Below are positions 49,155 through 58,435 of a DNA stretch of 64,000 nucleotides, piece after piece; within the stretch, counting starts at the first letter, position 1, and each line of letters begins with the position of its first letter. The position numbers and the translations under genes are program-made. The stretch lies in assembly GCF_026672425.1 (NCBI RefSeq), contig NZ_JAPPRC010000003.1, positions 664,501 to 728,500 of the forward strand, written 5' to 3'. Below the pieces are notes generated by a model. That model did no database searches, was not told the origin of the DNA, and saw only the letters and a program-made list of their open reading frames with translations. Source of the stretch: Pannonibacter sp. SL95. Lineage in GTDB: Bacteria > Pseudomonadota > Alphaproteobacteria > Rhizobiales > Stappiaceae.

Positions 49155-50287
49155 AGTTTGCATCCGAATTTCGCGATCCGCTGGCCGCCCGCGCGCTTCT
49201 GGCCGAAATCGCCCGCGTGGCCGATGCACTCGGCGCCACCCGGGCGAAGCCCGTCCACATCATGGAAATCTGCGGCGGGCACACCCATGCCATCTTCCGC
49301 TATGGGCTCGACAAGCTGGTGCATGAGGGCATCGAGTTCATCCACGGCCCCGGCTGCCCGGTCTGCGTCCTGCCGATGACGCGGGTGGATGAATGCATCG
49401 AGATCGCCGAACAGCCAGGCGTCATCTTCACCACCTTCGGCGATGCCATGCGCGTTCCCGGTTCGCGCGGCAACCTGTTGCAGGCCAAGGCGCGCGGGGC
49501 GGACATCCGCATGGTCTATTCGCCGCTCGATGCGCTGGAACTGGCGCGGCGCAATCCGGACCGGCATGTGGTGTTCTTCGGTCTTGGCTTCGAGACGACC
49601 ACTCCGTCGACGGCCCTGGCGATCCAGCAGGCCGCGCGCGAAGGCCTGCCGAACTTTTCCGTCTTCTGCAATCACATCACCGTGCCGGAGCCGATCCGCG
49701 CCTTGCTGCAGGACCCCGACATGCGGCTGGACGGCTTTGTCGGACCGGGCCACGTCAGCATGGTGATCGGCATTCACCCCTATGACTTCATTCCGGAGGA
49801 GTTCGGCAAGCCCATCGTCGTCGCCGGCTTCGAGCCGCTCGATCTCCTGCAATCGGTGCTGATGGTGCTGCGCCAAATTGCCGAAGGCCGGGCGGAAGTC
49901 GAGAACCAGTATGCCCGCGTCGTCCCCGAACATGGCAATCCGGTCAGCCTTGCCGCCATGGCCGATGTCTACGAGCGGCGGCCGAGTTTCGAATGGCGTG
50001 GTCTTGGCGAGATTGACGCCTCGGGCCTGCGCATCCGCGCGGCCTATTCGAATTACGATGCCGAATGCCGCTTCACGGTGGGCTATGGCGCCCCGCAGCG
50101 CAGCGTCGTCGAGCCGGAAGGCTGCGCCTGCGGTGCCGTCATGACCGGACGCATCAAGCCGACGGCCTGCCCGCATTACGGCACCTTGTGCAAACCGGAA
50201 ACGCCGCTCGGCGCGCTGATGGTGAGTTCGGAAGGGGCCTGCGCTGCCTATTGGCAATATGGCGGCGCCCGCGCGCTTGCCTCTTGA
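49151..50287 (+). CDS. hypD: Fe-S protein HypD (hydrogenase maturation)
   Basis: 378 aa. MEICGGHTHAIFRYGLDKLV (about 38-57), FIHGPGCPVCVLP (about 67-79) and the C-terminal CACGAVMTGRIKPTACPHYGTLC hold the CxxC and [4Fe-4S] cysteines. It is the scaffold on which CN and CO are attached to iron, together with HypC and HypE. Start overlaps the hypC stop. Confidence 0.96.
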   Translation: MKFASEFRDPLAARALLAEIARVADALGATRAKPVHIMEICGGHTHAIFRYGLDKLVHEGIEFIHGPGCPVCVLPMTRVDECIEIAEQPGVIFTTFGDAMRVPGSRGNLLQAKARGADIRMVYSPLDALELARRNPDRHVVFFGLGFETTTPSTALAIQQAAREGLPNFSVFCNHITVPEPIRALLQDPDMRLDGFVGPGHVSMVIGIHPYDFIPEEFGKPIVVAGFEPLDLLQSVLMVLRQIAEGRAEVENQYARVVPEHGNPVSLAAMADVYERRPSFEWRGLGEIDASGLRIRAAYSNYDAECRFTVGYGAPQRSVVEPEGCACGAVMTGRIKPTACPHYGTLCKPETPLGALMVSSEGACAAYWQYGGARALAS

Positions 50288-50315
50288 TCCCGTCACCAGA
50301 GCAGGAGTAGCCGGC

Positions 50316-51338
50316 ATGGCACTGCGCGATACGCATGTCACACTGGCGCATGGTGGCGGTGGCCGCGCCATGCGGGACCTGATCGACGACGTCTTCACCA
50401 GCGTCTTCGCACCGCCCGGTATGGAGGATCAGGCTAGGCTGTTTGATGCAGCGCTCGCGGAACCCGGCGCACGGTTGGCCTTCACGACGGACAGTTTCGT
50501 CGTCACTCCGATGGAGTTTCCCGGTGGCAATATCGGCCATCTGGCGGTTTGCGGCACTGTCAACGATCTCGCTGTGGGCGGTGCCCGCCCGCTCTGGCTG
50601 TCGGCGGCCTTCATCATTGAAGAGGGAACCGAAGTTGCCCTGCTCCGGCGCATCGTGGCTGCCATGGCTGAGGAGGCGGCAGCTGCCGGCGTCAGGATCG
50701 TGACGGGTGACACCAAGGTGGTGGGGCGCGGGGCGGCGGACGGGGTGTTCGTCACCACGGCCGGTGTCGGTGTCATTCCGCCGGGCCGCGACCTGGCTGC
50801 CGAACGGATCCGCCCCGGGGATGTTGCCATCGTCAATGGCGTTCTGGGCGATCATGGTGCAGCCATCCTTGCCGCCCGGGGAGACCTCGCGCTCAGCACG
50901 GATGTCCAGTCGGACTGCGCTGCGCTCGGGCACCTCATGGAGGCCGTTCTGGCCGCTGCACCGGGCACCTGCGCTGCGCGCGACTGCACACGCGGCGGCG
51001 TTGCCTCCGCCCTCAACGAGATGGCGCAGGCGGCCGGAGTTGGTATCGTCATCGACGAAGAGCGTCTTCCCTTGCGCGCCGAAGTCCAGGGCGTGTGCGA
51101 AATCCTCGGCCTTGATCCGCTCTACCTTGCCAATGAAGGCACGCTGGTCGTCTTCGTCCCGGAGGCAGAAGCAGAGGCCGCGTTGGCCGCCATGCAGGCT
51201 CGTGCCGAGGGGCAGGGCGCGCGGATCATCGGCCGTGCGGTGGCCGATCACCCGGCGCAGGTGCGGATGCGGACGGCGTTCGGCGGCCAGCGCATCGTCG
51301 ACATGCTGGTTGGCGAGCAACTGCCACGTATCTGCTGA
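50316..51338 (+). CDS. hypE: HypE, thiocarboxamide dehydratase making the cyanide ligand
   Basis: 340 aa from ATG 50316 (AGGAG upstream). LAHGGGGRAMRDLIDDVF, FTTDSFVVTPMEFPGGNIGHLAVCGTVNDLAV and GDTKVVGRGAADGV mark the PurM-like ATPase fold. It ends PRIC: the terminal Cys is carbamoylated by HypF and dehydrated to thiocyanate. The last gene of the hyp cluster, 28 bases after hypD. Confidence 0.96.
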   Translation: MALRDTHVTLAHGGGGRAMRDLIDDVFTSVFAPPGMEDQARLFDAALAEPGARLAFTTDSFVVTPMEFPGGNIGHLAVCGTVNDLAVGGARPLWLSAAFIIEEGTEVALLRRIVAAMAEEAAAAGVRIVTGDTKVVGRGAADGVFVTTAGVGVIPPGRDLAAERIRPGDVAIVNGVLGDHGAAILAARGDLALSTDVQSDCAALGHLMEAVLAAAPGTCAARDCTRGGVASALNEMAQAAGVGIVIDEERLPLRAEVQGVCEILGLDPLYLANEGTLVVFVPEAEAEAALAAMQARAEGQGARIIGRAVADHPAQVRMRTAFGGQRIVDMLVGEQLPRIC

Positions 51339-51389
51339 TGTGTCTCCAGGACGGCCCATGCAATCTTGTCGCATCCTGAAAAAAGGGGC

Positions 51390-51420
51390 TTGAAGCTCTA
51401 GTCACTATAGATGTTACGCC
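51390..51420 (+). promoter_or_regulatory. Candidate MerR-family promoter/operator before the metal ATPase
   Basis: TTGAAGCTCTAGTCACTATAGATG (starting 51390) resembles the dyad between widely spaced -35 and -10 boxes bound by ZntR/CadR/PbrR regulators, with CTCTAG and CTATAG half-sites. The -10 is poor. No merR-type gene is in this window, so the regulator would be encoded elsewhere. Confidence 0.4.
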
Positions 51421-51469
51421 GGACCTCACAGGGAGAGTTTCGCCCGGAACCCGGGCAGTGAGGTGAATG

Positions 51470-53819
51470 ATGAATGCTTCAGCGTCCCGGTCCACCGTGT
51501 GTGAATGGACCATTTCCGGCATGGACTGCGGCTCTTGCGCCGAGCAAGGTGAAGGGGGCCGTCGAACGGCTTCCGGGTGTCGATGCCGTCGAAGTCACCC
51601 TGATGAGCGAGCGCCTGCGTCTCACGCTGGATGAAGCGGTGACATCGCGCGAAAAGATCGAGAAAGCCGTGTCGGCCCTTGGCTATGGCATCAAGCCCAG
51701 GGGCGTGGCCGCGTCGGCCCCAACCCCAGCATCTGCAGCAGACGCCTGTGGTTGCGGCCATGATCACGGTCATGAACACGGCTCATCGTCTGGTGAAGCG
51801 CACAAGCACGACCACGCCCACGAGCATGCAGATGGAACCTGCGGAGGTCATGCTGCGCCTGCCTCTGGCATGGCAAACGCTGCCCCCGCCGCCCATTCCC
51901 ACTCCCATGGCGATGACGAGCCCGTAGCTGGCGACGGCCAGCGGCGCAGCTGGTACCAGACGGCCAAGGGCAGACTGGTTGTCGTGACTGCTGCGTTGCT
52001 CGGGATCGCCTGGGCCTCGCATTATGTGCTCGCGCCGGATCTGGCCTCCTGGGTCTTTGTTGCGGCCTGCGTCATCGGTGTCCTTCCGGTTGCCCGGAGA
52101 GCCTTTGCCGCTCTCGCCGCTGGCATGCCTTTCACCATCGAGATGCTGATGACCATCGCCGCAGCCGGCGCGCTGCTGATCGGCGCGGCGGAAGAGGCTG
52201 CGCTCGTGGTCTTCCTCTTTGCCGTCGGCGAGGTGCTGGAAGGCGTTGCCGCCGACCGGGCCCGTGAAGGCATCCGGGCGCTGGCGCGTCTCGTCCCGAA
52301 AACGGCCCAGCTGGAAACGCCCACAGGCGCGCGCGAAGTAGCGGCAGACAGCCTTGCGCCCGGCCAGATCGTGCTGGTCCGTCCTGGCGACCGCATTCCG
52401 GCCGATGGCGTCATTCGCTCCGGTCTCTCCGGTGTCGATGAAAGCCCGGTGACCGGCGAAAGCGTGCCGCGCACGAAGGGTGAGGGCGACGAGGTCTTCG
52501 CCGGCTCGATCAACACCGAGGCCTTGCTCAAGGTCGAGGTCACCCGCGCATCGGCGGACAACACCATCGCCCGCATCATCAAGCTGGTCGAGGAGGCGGA
52601 AAGCGCCCGCGCGCCGACCGAACGCTTCATCGACCGCTTCAGCCGCTATTACATGCCGTTCATTGTCGGCCTCGCCGCTCTGGTTGCCATCGTGCCGCCG
52701 CTTGGCTTTGGCGCAGACTGGAACACCTGGATCTATCGCGCCCTGTCGCTGCTGCTCATCGGCTGCCCCTGCGCGCTGGTCATCTCCGTGCCCGCCTCCA
52801 TCGCCTCGGCCCTGTCGGCTGGCGCAAGGCGCGGGTTGCTGATGAAGGGCGGTGCGGTCATTGAAGCCATTGCCCGCGTCAAGGCCGTCACCTTCGACAA
52901 GACCGGCACGCTCACGGAGGGCCGGCCGCAGGTGGTCGATCTTGTGCCAGTGGCCGGTGCCGATGATGCCGCGCTGCTGCAAGCTGCCGCAGCCGTCGAG
53001 GCCGGTTCGTCCCATCCGCTGGCCAAGGCCATCGTCGCCCGCACGCAAGCCTTGTCCCTCGCCATTCCGGCCGCTGAAGGTGGTCGCGCCATGGCCGGCA
53101 AGGGTGTCGAGGCGACCGTTGAAGGCCGATTGGTTCAAGTGGTTTCGCCGCGCCATGCGGCGGAGCTGAAGGTCCTGGCCGCAGCATCAGAGGCGGAGGC
53201 GACCCGGCTCGAAGCAGAAGGCAAGACGGTGGTCTGCGTCCTGAAGGAGGGTCAGCTTCTGGGCCTCATTGCCCTGCGCGATGAGCCGCGTGAGGACGCC
53301 CGTGGCGGCATTCGCCAGCTGTCTCAGCTCGGCGTCAGCGCCATCATGCTGACTGGTGACAACGCCCGCACCGCCAAGGCCATTGCCGGCACGCTTGGGC
53401 TGGATGCCCGCGCCGAGCTGATGCCGGAAGACAAGGTGCGCGCGATCCGCGATCTGGCCGCAACCGGTGGCGTGATGATGGTCGGAGACGGCATCAACGA
53501 TGCGCCCGCACTGGCGCAGGCGTCGGTCGGTGTTGCCATGGGCTCGGGTACGGATGTCGCGCTGGAGACCGCCGATGCCGCCGTGCTGCGCGACCGGGTC
53601 AGCGATGTCGCGGGTCTCATCCGCCTTGCACGCAAGGCCATGGGCAACATCCATCAGAACATCGCCATCGCACTTGGACTGAAGGCCGTGTTCCTGGTGA
53701 CCAGCATCCTCGGCCTCACCGGGCTTTGGATTGCCATCATGGCCGACACGGGCGCCACCGTCCTCGTCACCCTCAACGCCCTCCGCCTCCTGGCCTATGA
53801 CCCGGGCAAGGAGGGGTAG
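51470..53819 (+). CDS. P1B-type heavy-metal ATPase (Zn/Cd/Pb exporter), frameshift in HMA domain
   Basis: From ATG 51470 (GAGG six bases upstream) the frame reads MNASASRSTVCEWTISGMDC and GSCAE, giving the HMA metal motif GMDCGSC, then shifts. One extra C at 51545 explains it: without it GAG-AAG-GTG-AAG would continue ...EKVKGAVERLPGVDAVEVTL... in the frame open to 53819. The remainder (about 757 aa) is intact: His-rich linker (HDHGHEHG...), TGES phosphatase motif (about VTGESVPRTKG), CPCALVIS in TM6, DKTGTLTEGR, HP motif (SSHPLAKAI), GDGINDAPALAQ and TM8 ADTGATVLVTLNALRLL. CPC plus that Asp indicates Zn2+/Cd2+/Pb2+ transport. Alternative starts such as ATG 51474 lose the CxxC motif. It may be a real indel or a sequencing error. 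Confidence 0.85.
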
Positions 53820-53875
53820 GGGGAGATCCACGAACGGGTTCGTACATTCTCTCTGCGCTGTCCCGCCCCCTCCCA

Positions 53876-53903
53876 CGTCGCTCCTGCCTTCGCAGGAGCG
53901 ACG
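53876..53903. terminator. Bidirectional stem-loop between convergent genes
   Basis: A perfect 12-base-pair palindrome, CGTCGCTCCTGC and GCAGGAGCGACG with a CTTC loop, 57 bases after the ATPase stop and 23 bases from the end of convergent prmB. No U-tract is present, but position and stability suggest a shared terminator. Confidence 0.6.
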
Positions 53904-53925
53904 AGAGGGAGGTCGTCCAGCCGCC

Positions 53926-54894
53926 TCAACCCCACTGCGGCCTGGCCGGCAGCCAGAACACCTCGGAATCCGATTCTTCAGTCGCCAGCCACAGGAACGG
54001 CAGGTCGGGGTAATCGGCGTCGAGGATTTCGTGGTCCTCGCCGATTTCGCAAAGGATGCCGCCGCCCTCGTTCATGTGGTCGCGGTAGCTGTTCAGGATC
54101 TCTCGCACCAGATCCAGCCCGTCATGGCCGCCGTGCAGCGCCATTTCCGGCTCGTGGCGGAATTCGTCCGGCAGAACGTCCATCACGTCCGGATGGACAT
54201 AGGGCGGGTTGGTGATGATCAGGTCGTAGGTGCGGCCCTTTACCGGTTCGAACAGGTTGCCCTGCAGCAGTTCGATCCGGTCCTCCAGCCCATGCTCGGC
54301 CACATTCTCCGCCGCAAGGCTCAAGGCCTCGGGCGACAGGTCGACCGCATCCACCCTGGCATTGGGGAAGGCATAGGCGGCGAAGATCGCCAGCGAGCCA
54401 CCGCCGGTGCACAGGTCCAGCACGGAGGTGACGTCTTCCGGATCGCGGATCAGGTTCACGTCCGGGTCCGACCCGTCGAACAGCGACGAGCGCAGCAGTT
54501 CGGCGATGTAGGAGCGCGGCACCAGCGCCCGCGCGTCCGACTTGAACGGCACGCCAAGCAGGTAGCTGCGGCCCGTAATATAGGCTGCCGGTAACCGCGT
54601 CTCGATGCGCAGGGCCAGCCGCTCGCCGAGCAGCGCCTTCTCATGCGCGCTGAGCCGGGCATCGGCCCAGGTGTTGAAGTCGTCGATCGGCAGGCGCAGC
54701 GTTTCCAGGATGATGAAGACCGCCTCGTCCAGGGCGGTCGACGAGCCATGGCCGAAGTAGAGGTCGGCGCTCTCGAAGGCGCTGACGGCCAGCCGCAGCA
54801 CGTCCTTGAGGGTCACCATGTCGGCCACGTCACGGCGCAGGTCGATGGCAAGATCAGGGATCGGTGTATGGGCTGCGGTCGGCATCTCGGTCAT
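53926..54894 (-). CDS. prmB: PrmB, N5-glutamine methyltransferase of ribosomal protein L3
   Basis: About 322 aa from ATG 54894 (ATG 54885 is possible and has a better-spaced GAGG). SAM motif VLDLCTGGGSLAIFAAY (about 160-176), DAVDLSPEALSLA, and the catalytic IITNPPYVHPDVMDVLPDEFRHEPEMAL segment: NPPY selects Gln methylation, and the text after it resembles PrmB more than HemK. N-terminal LYFGHGSSTALDEAVFIILETL supports this. It modifies L3 before ribosome assembly. Convergent with the ATPase. Confidence 0.9.
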   Translation of the reverse strand: MTEMPTAAHTPIPDLAIDLRRDVADMVTLKDVLRLAVSAFESADLYFGHGSSTALDEAVFIILETLRLPIDDFNTWADARLSAHEKALLGERLALRIETRLPAAYITGRSYLLGVPFKSDARALVPRSYIAELLRSSLFDGSDPDVNLIRDPEDVTSVLDLCTGGGSLAIFAAYAFPNARVDAVDLSPEALSLAAENVAEHGLEDRIELLQGNLFEPVKGRTYDLIITNPPYVHPDVMDVLPDEFRHEPEMALHGGHDGLDLVREILNSYRDHMNEGGGILCEIGEDHEILDADYPDLPFLWLATEESDSEVFWLPARPQWG

Positions 54895-55079
54895 CCTCTC
54901 AGTGCCCGGACGCGCCTTGAGACAGCCAGCCGGAACCGGCGCGAGTTGTTGTGCAAGTCGCGGGAGAATGCAAGGGCAAGGGCAGATCTGACGAATCAAT
55001 GCCACAGCCCGGCGGCTCGCCGCAGCGCCCTCTCCCCTACTGAAGCCGCTCGACTGTTCTAAAGCTCCAGCCCTTCCCG

Positions 55080-55213
55080 GCGTCATCCCGGCCCAGCGAA
55101 GCGCCGGGCCGGGACCGGAGAGTCGAGGTCTCAAAAAAGTCCGCGTTCTAGAAGCGGCCGGGCCGTGGCTCACCGGTCCCGGGTCTTCGCTGCGCTGCGC
55201 CCGGGATGACGGA
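55080..55213. repeat. Second copy of the dispersed palindromic repeat pair
   Basis: In the 394-base gap 54895-55288 no gene is seen. The left arm 55081-55117 (CGTCATCCCGGCCCAGCGAA...GGGACCGG) and the right arm 55173-55212 (CCGGTCCCGGGTCTTCGCTG...GGATGACGG) are imperfect inverse complements separated by about 55 bases. They are the same family as the repeat at 26-216. Confidence 0.6.
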
Positions 55214-55288
55214 CAACGCAGTCTCCCGCTCCCGGGACCTCCGGTCGGAAGGCCTCATCGGCACACAGCAGTCTGCAGTCTCACGCCC

Positions 55289-56134
55289 TCAGGCGTTGCC
55301 CGGACCCCAGGCGCGGACGTCGCCATAGGCTTCCGGGTAGCTGGCGAGGTCGTGGTGCACCAGACCGCGCACGCCGACGAGGCGATGCGAGAAGCTGCCG
55401 TCGGCCTCGAAGGCATGTTCGACATAGCCGACTGCCTTGACGCCATAGCCCGGCTGCCAGGGATCGGAAATCATGAACGAGGTGGCCGGAGCCCAGATGT
55501 GCCGCGTGCCGGCGACCATCGTGTCGCGGTACTGGTGCACGTGACCGCAGGCGATCATTGCCGGAGTTACACCGCCGAGCGCAGCCAGCAGCTTCTGGCG
55601 CGGTCCCTTCGTGGTGAAGCGGTTGCTCGACAGGTCTTCCTCGTAGGTCTCGTCCATCAACGGCTTGTGCAGAAAGATCGCCAGCGACCGGCCGCCGAGA
55701 TCCGCCACCGCATCGCGCACCAGCATCTCCTGGTCGGCCGCACCGGCAAGATCCAGCCCCAGCGTCAGGGCATTGAGACCGAGCAGGCGCCAGCCCGGAA
55801 CATCGAGGCTCCAGCAGTCGGGACCGAACACCGAGCGGTAGCGCTCGAGGCGTTCGGCGTTGACCGGCTGGCGGCGGGCCACATCGAGGTGATCGCCCAC
55901 GTCATGATTGCCGGGCAGTGCATGCCATTCCAGCCCGAGGCTGTCATGGGCGGAACGGGCCTCGACGAGATCTGCCTCGTGGTCGGCGCCATCCAGCGCC
56001 AGATCGCCGGTGTTGATGACGAGGTCAGGCCGGCTGTCGCGCAGGCTTTCCGCGATCTTGTCGAAATTCTCCCGGAAGAACGGTTTTTCCGGCGACAGAT
56101 GCGTGTCGGAAATCTGGGCGATGCGAATGGTCAT
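55289..56134 (-). CDS. Metallophosphoesterase (Icc/cyclic-nucleotide or glycerophosphodiesterase type)
   Basis: 281 aa from ATG 56134; MTIRIAQISDTHL begins the metallophosphatase fold. Motifs: ISDTHLSP (D and H), NTGDLALDG (bridging Asp), LPGNHDVGD (GNHD), FLHKPLMDE and CGHVHQYRDT, the full calcineurin-like metal set. There is no signal peptide, so it is cytoplasmic. It is the last gene of an ABC importer operon, 134 bases after the binding protein stop, which suggests that the imported compound contains a phosphodiester; class III cyclic-AMP phosphodiesterase or glycerophosphodiesterase activity are equally consistent. Confidence 0.82.
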   Translation of the reverse strand: MTIRIAQISDTHLSPEKPFFRENFDKIAESLRDSRPDLVINTGDLALDGADHEADLVEARSAHDSLGLEWHALPGNHDVGDHLDVARRQPVNAERLERYRSVFGPDCWSLDVPGWRLLGLNALTLGLDLAGAADQEMLVRDAVADLGGRSLAIFLHKPLMDETYEEDLSSNRFTTKGPRQKLLAALGGVTPAMIACGHVHQYRDTMVAGTRHIWAPATSFMISDPWQPGYGVKAVGYVEHAFEADGSFSHRLVGVRGLVHHDLASYPEAYGDVRAWGPGNA

Positions 56135-56268
56135 GGGATCCTCTTGTGGGTCTTTTTCTGCAGTTAGAGGTGAAGGGGTCAGGGTACAAGGGTGGCAGTT
56201 GAAAGCGCGCCTGCCGATGAGGCGCGAAAGCCGCGCGGCGGGGATGCCGCGCGGCTCTCCCGTCCTGA

Positions 56269-57561
56269 TTACTTGCGCGGGATCAGCTTGCTGACTTCCG
56301 TCGCCATGTCGGCGAGGACGACTTCCGGCGTTGCCTTCTGCTCGACGATGCGGGCGAGGTTGTCGACCATCACCTGGGTCACGCGCACCGAGTTCTGGCC
56401 CGGGAAGGCGTACCACGGCTGCATCAGGTGGACCTGCTTGGTCGCGGCCTGGAACAGCGGGTTCTGGGCATAGAACTCACCCAGATACTGCGGGTCGTCG
56501 ATGGCGATCTGGTTGCACGGCACGTAGCCGGTGTTCTTTGCCATCAGAGCGGTGCCCTCTGCCGAGGTCGCGAACTTGATGAACTTGAACGCGGCTTCCT
56601 GCTTGGCGGCATCCTTGGTCGTGATCATGGCACCGGCGCCGCCGGTCGGCAGGCGGCCCTTGACCGGGTCGATGACCGGCAGGGTGGTGGTGCGCATCTC
56701 GAAGTTGGTGCCAACCGAGTTGGCGATCGAGCGGACCTGGGCGGTGGTGCGGAACATCATGCCGAGCTGGCCGGCGGCAAAGGCCTGCAGGTCAGCGGTG
56801 CCGGCGTAGTTCGGCATGCCGCCTTCCTTGACGAAGCGGTCCAGCAGCGTCAGGGCGGCAAGGCCTTCCGGACCATTGAAGGCGACTTCGGTCTCGGCCT
56901 CGTTCAGCATGCGGCCGCCATGGCCGTACAGCAGGGCGGAGAACATCCAGTCATCGCCCGGCCAGCGGAAGAACATGCCATCGACGCCATTACCAAGGGC
57001 GCGGATCTTCTGGGCGTTCTCGATCACGCCGTCCCAGGTGGTCGGGAAGGCGTCCGGGTTGAGGCCAGCCTTCTTGAACAGGTCAACGTTGTAATAGCTG
57101 ATCGGGTTCGAGGTGGCGAAGGCGAGGCCGCACTGGATGCCGCCGTGGAAGCCGAGGCCGAGGATCGGCTTGGAATAGCCGAACTCGGCCGGATCACCGA
57201 GCTGAGCCAGCATCGGGGCAAGGTCGACGGCAATGCCGCGCTCGGCGAACATGCGCAGACGGTTCAGGCCCTGGAACGACACGTCTGGCATGTTGCCGGT
57301 GGTGGCGTTGCGCAGCAGCAGCTGGGCGCCGTCTTCATAGGTCGGCGTCGGGTTGACGTAGGTGACCTTCACTTCCGGGTGCTTGGCCGAGAAGGCGGCG
57401 AGAACCGCGTCCTGTGCCGGCTGGAAGATCGCCGGCATGGAGTAATGCGCGGAGATTTCCGTGACATTGGCACGGGCAATGGCCGGCATGAAGAGGCCTG
57501 CGGACGCACCGCCCAGGAGGGCGAGCGTGTGACGGCGCGTGATGTTCATCTCGATGCTCAT
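56269..57561 (-). CDS. Periplasmic binding protein of a sugar/glycerol-phosphate type ABC importer
   Basis: 430 aa. A twin-arginine-like signal (TRRHTLALLGGASAG, 8-22; cleavage near ARA) precedes a class I extracellular solute-binding fold: HYSMPAIFQPAQDAVLAAFSAKHPEVKVTYV, LRNATTGNMPDVSFQGLNRL, and GMMFRTTAQVRSIAN with PTGGAGAMITTKDAAKQEAAFKFIKFA. It resembles UgpB-type proteins in length and start, but specificity for glycerol 3-phosphate is not proven. The start at 57561 has AAGGA upstream. Confidence 0.85.
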   Translation of the reverse strand: MSIEMNITRRHTLALLGGASAGLFMPAIARANVTEISAHYSMPAIFQPAQDAVLAAFSAKHPEVKVTYVNPTPTYEDGAQLLLRNATTGNMPDVSFQGLNRLRMFAERGIAVDLAPMLAQLGDPAEFGYSKPILGLGFHGGIQCGLAFATSNPISYYNVDLFKKAGLNPDAFPTTWDGVIENAQKIRALGNGVDGMFFRWPGDDWMFSALLYGHGGRMLNEAETEVAFNGPEGLAALTLLDRFVKEGGMPNYAGTADLQAFAAGQLGMMFRTTAQVRSIANSVGTNFEMRTTTLPVIDPVKGRLPTGGAGAMITTKDAAKQEAAFKFIKFATSAEGTALMAKNTGYVPCNQIAIDDPQYLGEFYAQNPLFQAATKQVHLMQPWYAFPGQNSVRVTQVMVDNLARIVEQKATPEVVLADMATEVSKLIPRK

Positions 57562-57589
57562 GGTTCACGTCCTTGGGAAAAGGACCGGC

Positions 57590-58435
57590 CTAGCCTTTCA
57601 GACCGGTCATGGTGATGCCCTCGATGAAGCGTCGCTGGGCAAACAGGAAGGCGATGACGAGCGGGGCGGTGACGAGCAGGGCGGCGGCCATCAGCGCGCC
57701 GTAGTCCTCGCCGGCCTCGACACTGCGGAAGGCGAGGATGCCCATGGCCGGGGTGTAGAGGTCGCCCTTCTGCACCACCACCAGCGGCCAGAACAGGTCG
57801 TTCCAGTGCGCCACCACGGAGAAGATTGCGAAGGCGGTGGCAGCTGGCCAGGCGTTGGGCAGGATCACGCGCCAGACGATGGAGAACTCGCCCATGCCGT
57901 CGATCCGCGCCGCGTTGATGAGGTCATCAGGCAGCGCGCGGAAGAACTGGCGGAACAGGAAGATCGCAAATACCGAACAGACGAACGGGGCGATCAGGGC
58001 CGTGTAAGTGTCGAGAAGGCCCGTGGTGGCAAAGCCGATGTAGAGCGGTAGCGCCGTCGTCTGGTAGGGCACCAGAAGGCCCAGCATGACGAAGCCGAAA
58101 ACGATGTCGCGGCCGGGGAAATTCAGCTTGGCCAGCGCATAGGCGGCCGGCACGGCAAACAGGATCTGGAACACCAGGATGCCGAAGCAGACGATCAGGC
58201 CGTTGAGGATGTAGGTGCCGACCGGCACCCGCTCCAGCACCTTGCCGTAATTCTCGATCAGGGCCAGCTCGGACGGGATGAGATCCAGCGAGGCGGCAAA
58301 GACCTCGCTCTGCGGCTTCATCGACACCGAGATCATCCAGAGATAGGGTGCCAGCGCGATGAAGGCGGCCAGCCCCAGCAGCGCCAGGCGCGGCAGGTCT
58401 GCGGTCAGGGACCGCGTTGCGTTCGGTTCAGCCAT
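57590..58435 (-). CDS. ABC transporter permease, MalG/UgpE family
   Basis: 281 aa, six transmembrane segments. The EAA loop is seen as RALPDDLINAARIDGMGEFSIVWRVILPNAWPAAT (about 150-185). It is the second permease of a carbohydrate-type importer. The start overlaps the upstream permease stop by eight bases. Confidence 0.9.
   Translation of the reverse strand: MAEPNATRSLTADLPRLALLGLAAFIALAPYLWMISVSMKPQSEVFAASLDLIPSELALIENYGKVLERVPVGTYILNGLIVCFGILVFQILFAVPAAYALAKLNFPGRDIVFGFVMLGLLVPYQTTALPLYIGFATTGLLDTYTALIAPFVCSVFAIFLFRQFFRALPDDLINAARIDGMGEFSIVWRVILPNAWPAATAFAIFSVVAHWNDLFWPLVVVQKGDLYTPAMGILAFRSVEAGEDYGALMAAALLVTAPLVIAFLFAQRRFIEGITMTGLKG

Noticed and set aside
51339-51470. Small gene between hypE and the ATPase
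   Set aside because: No frame with RBS and coding character; the stretch is better explained as an operator/promoter.
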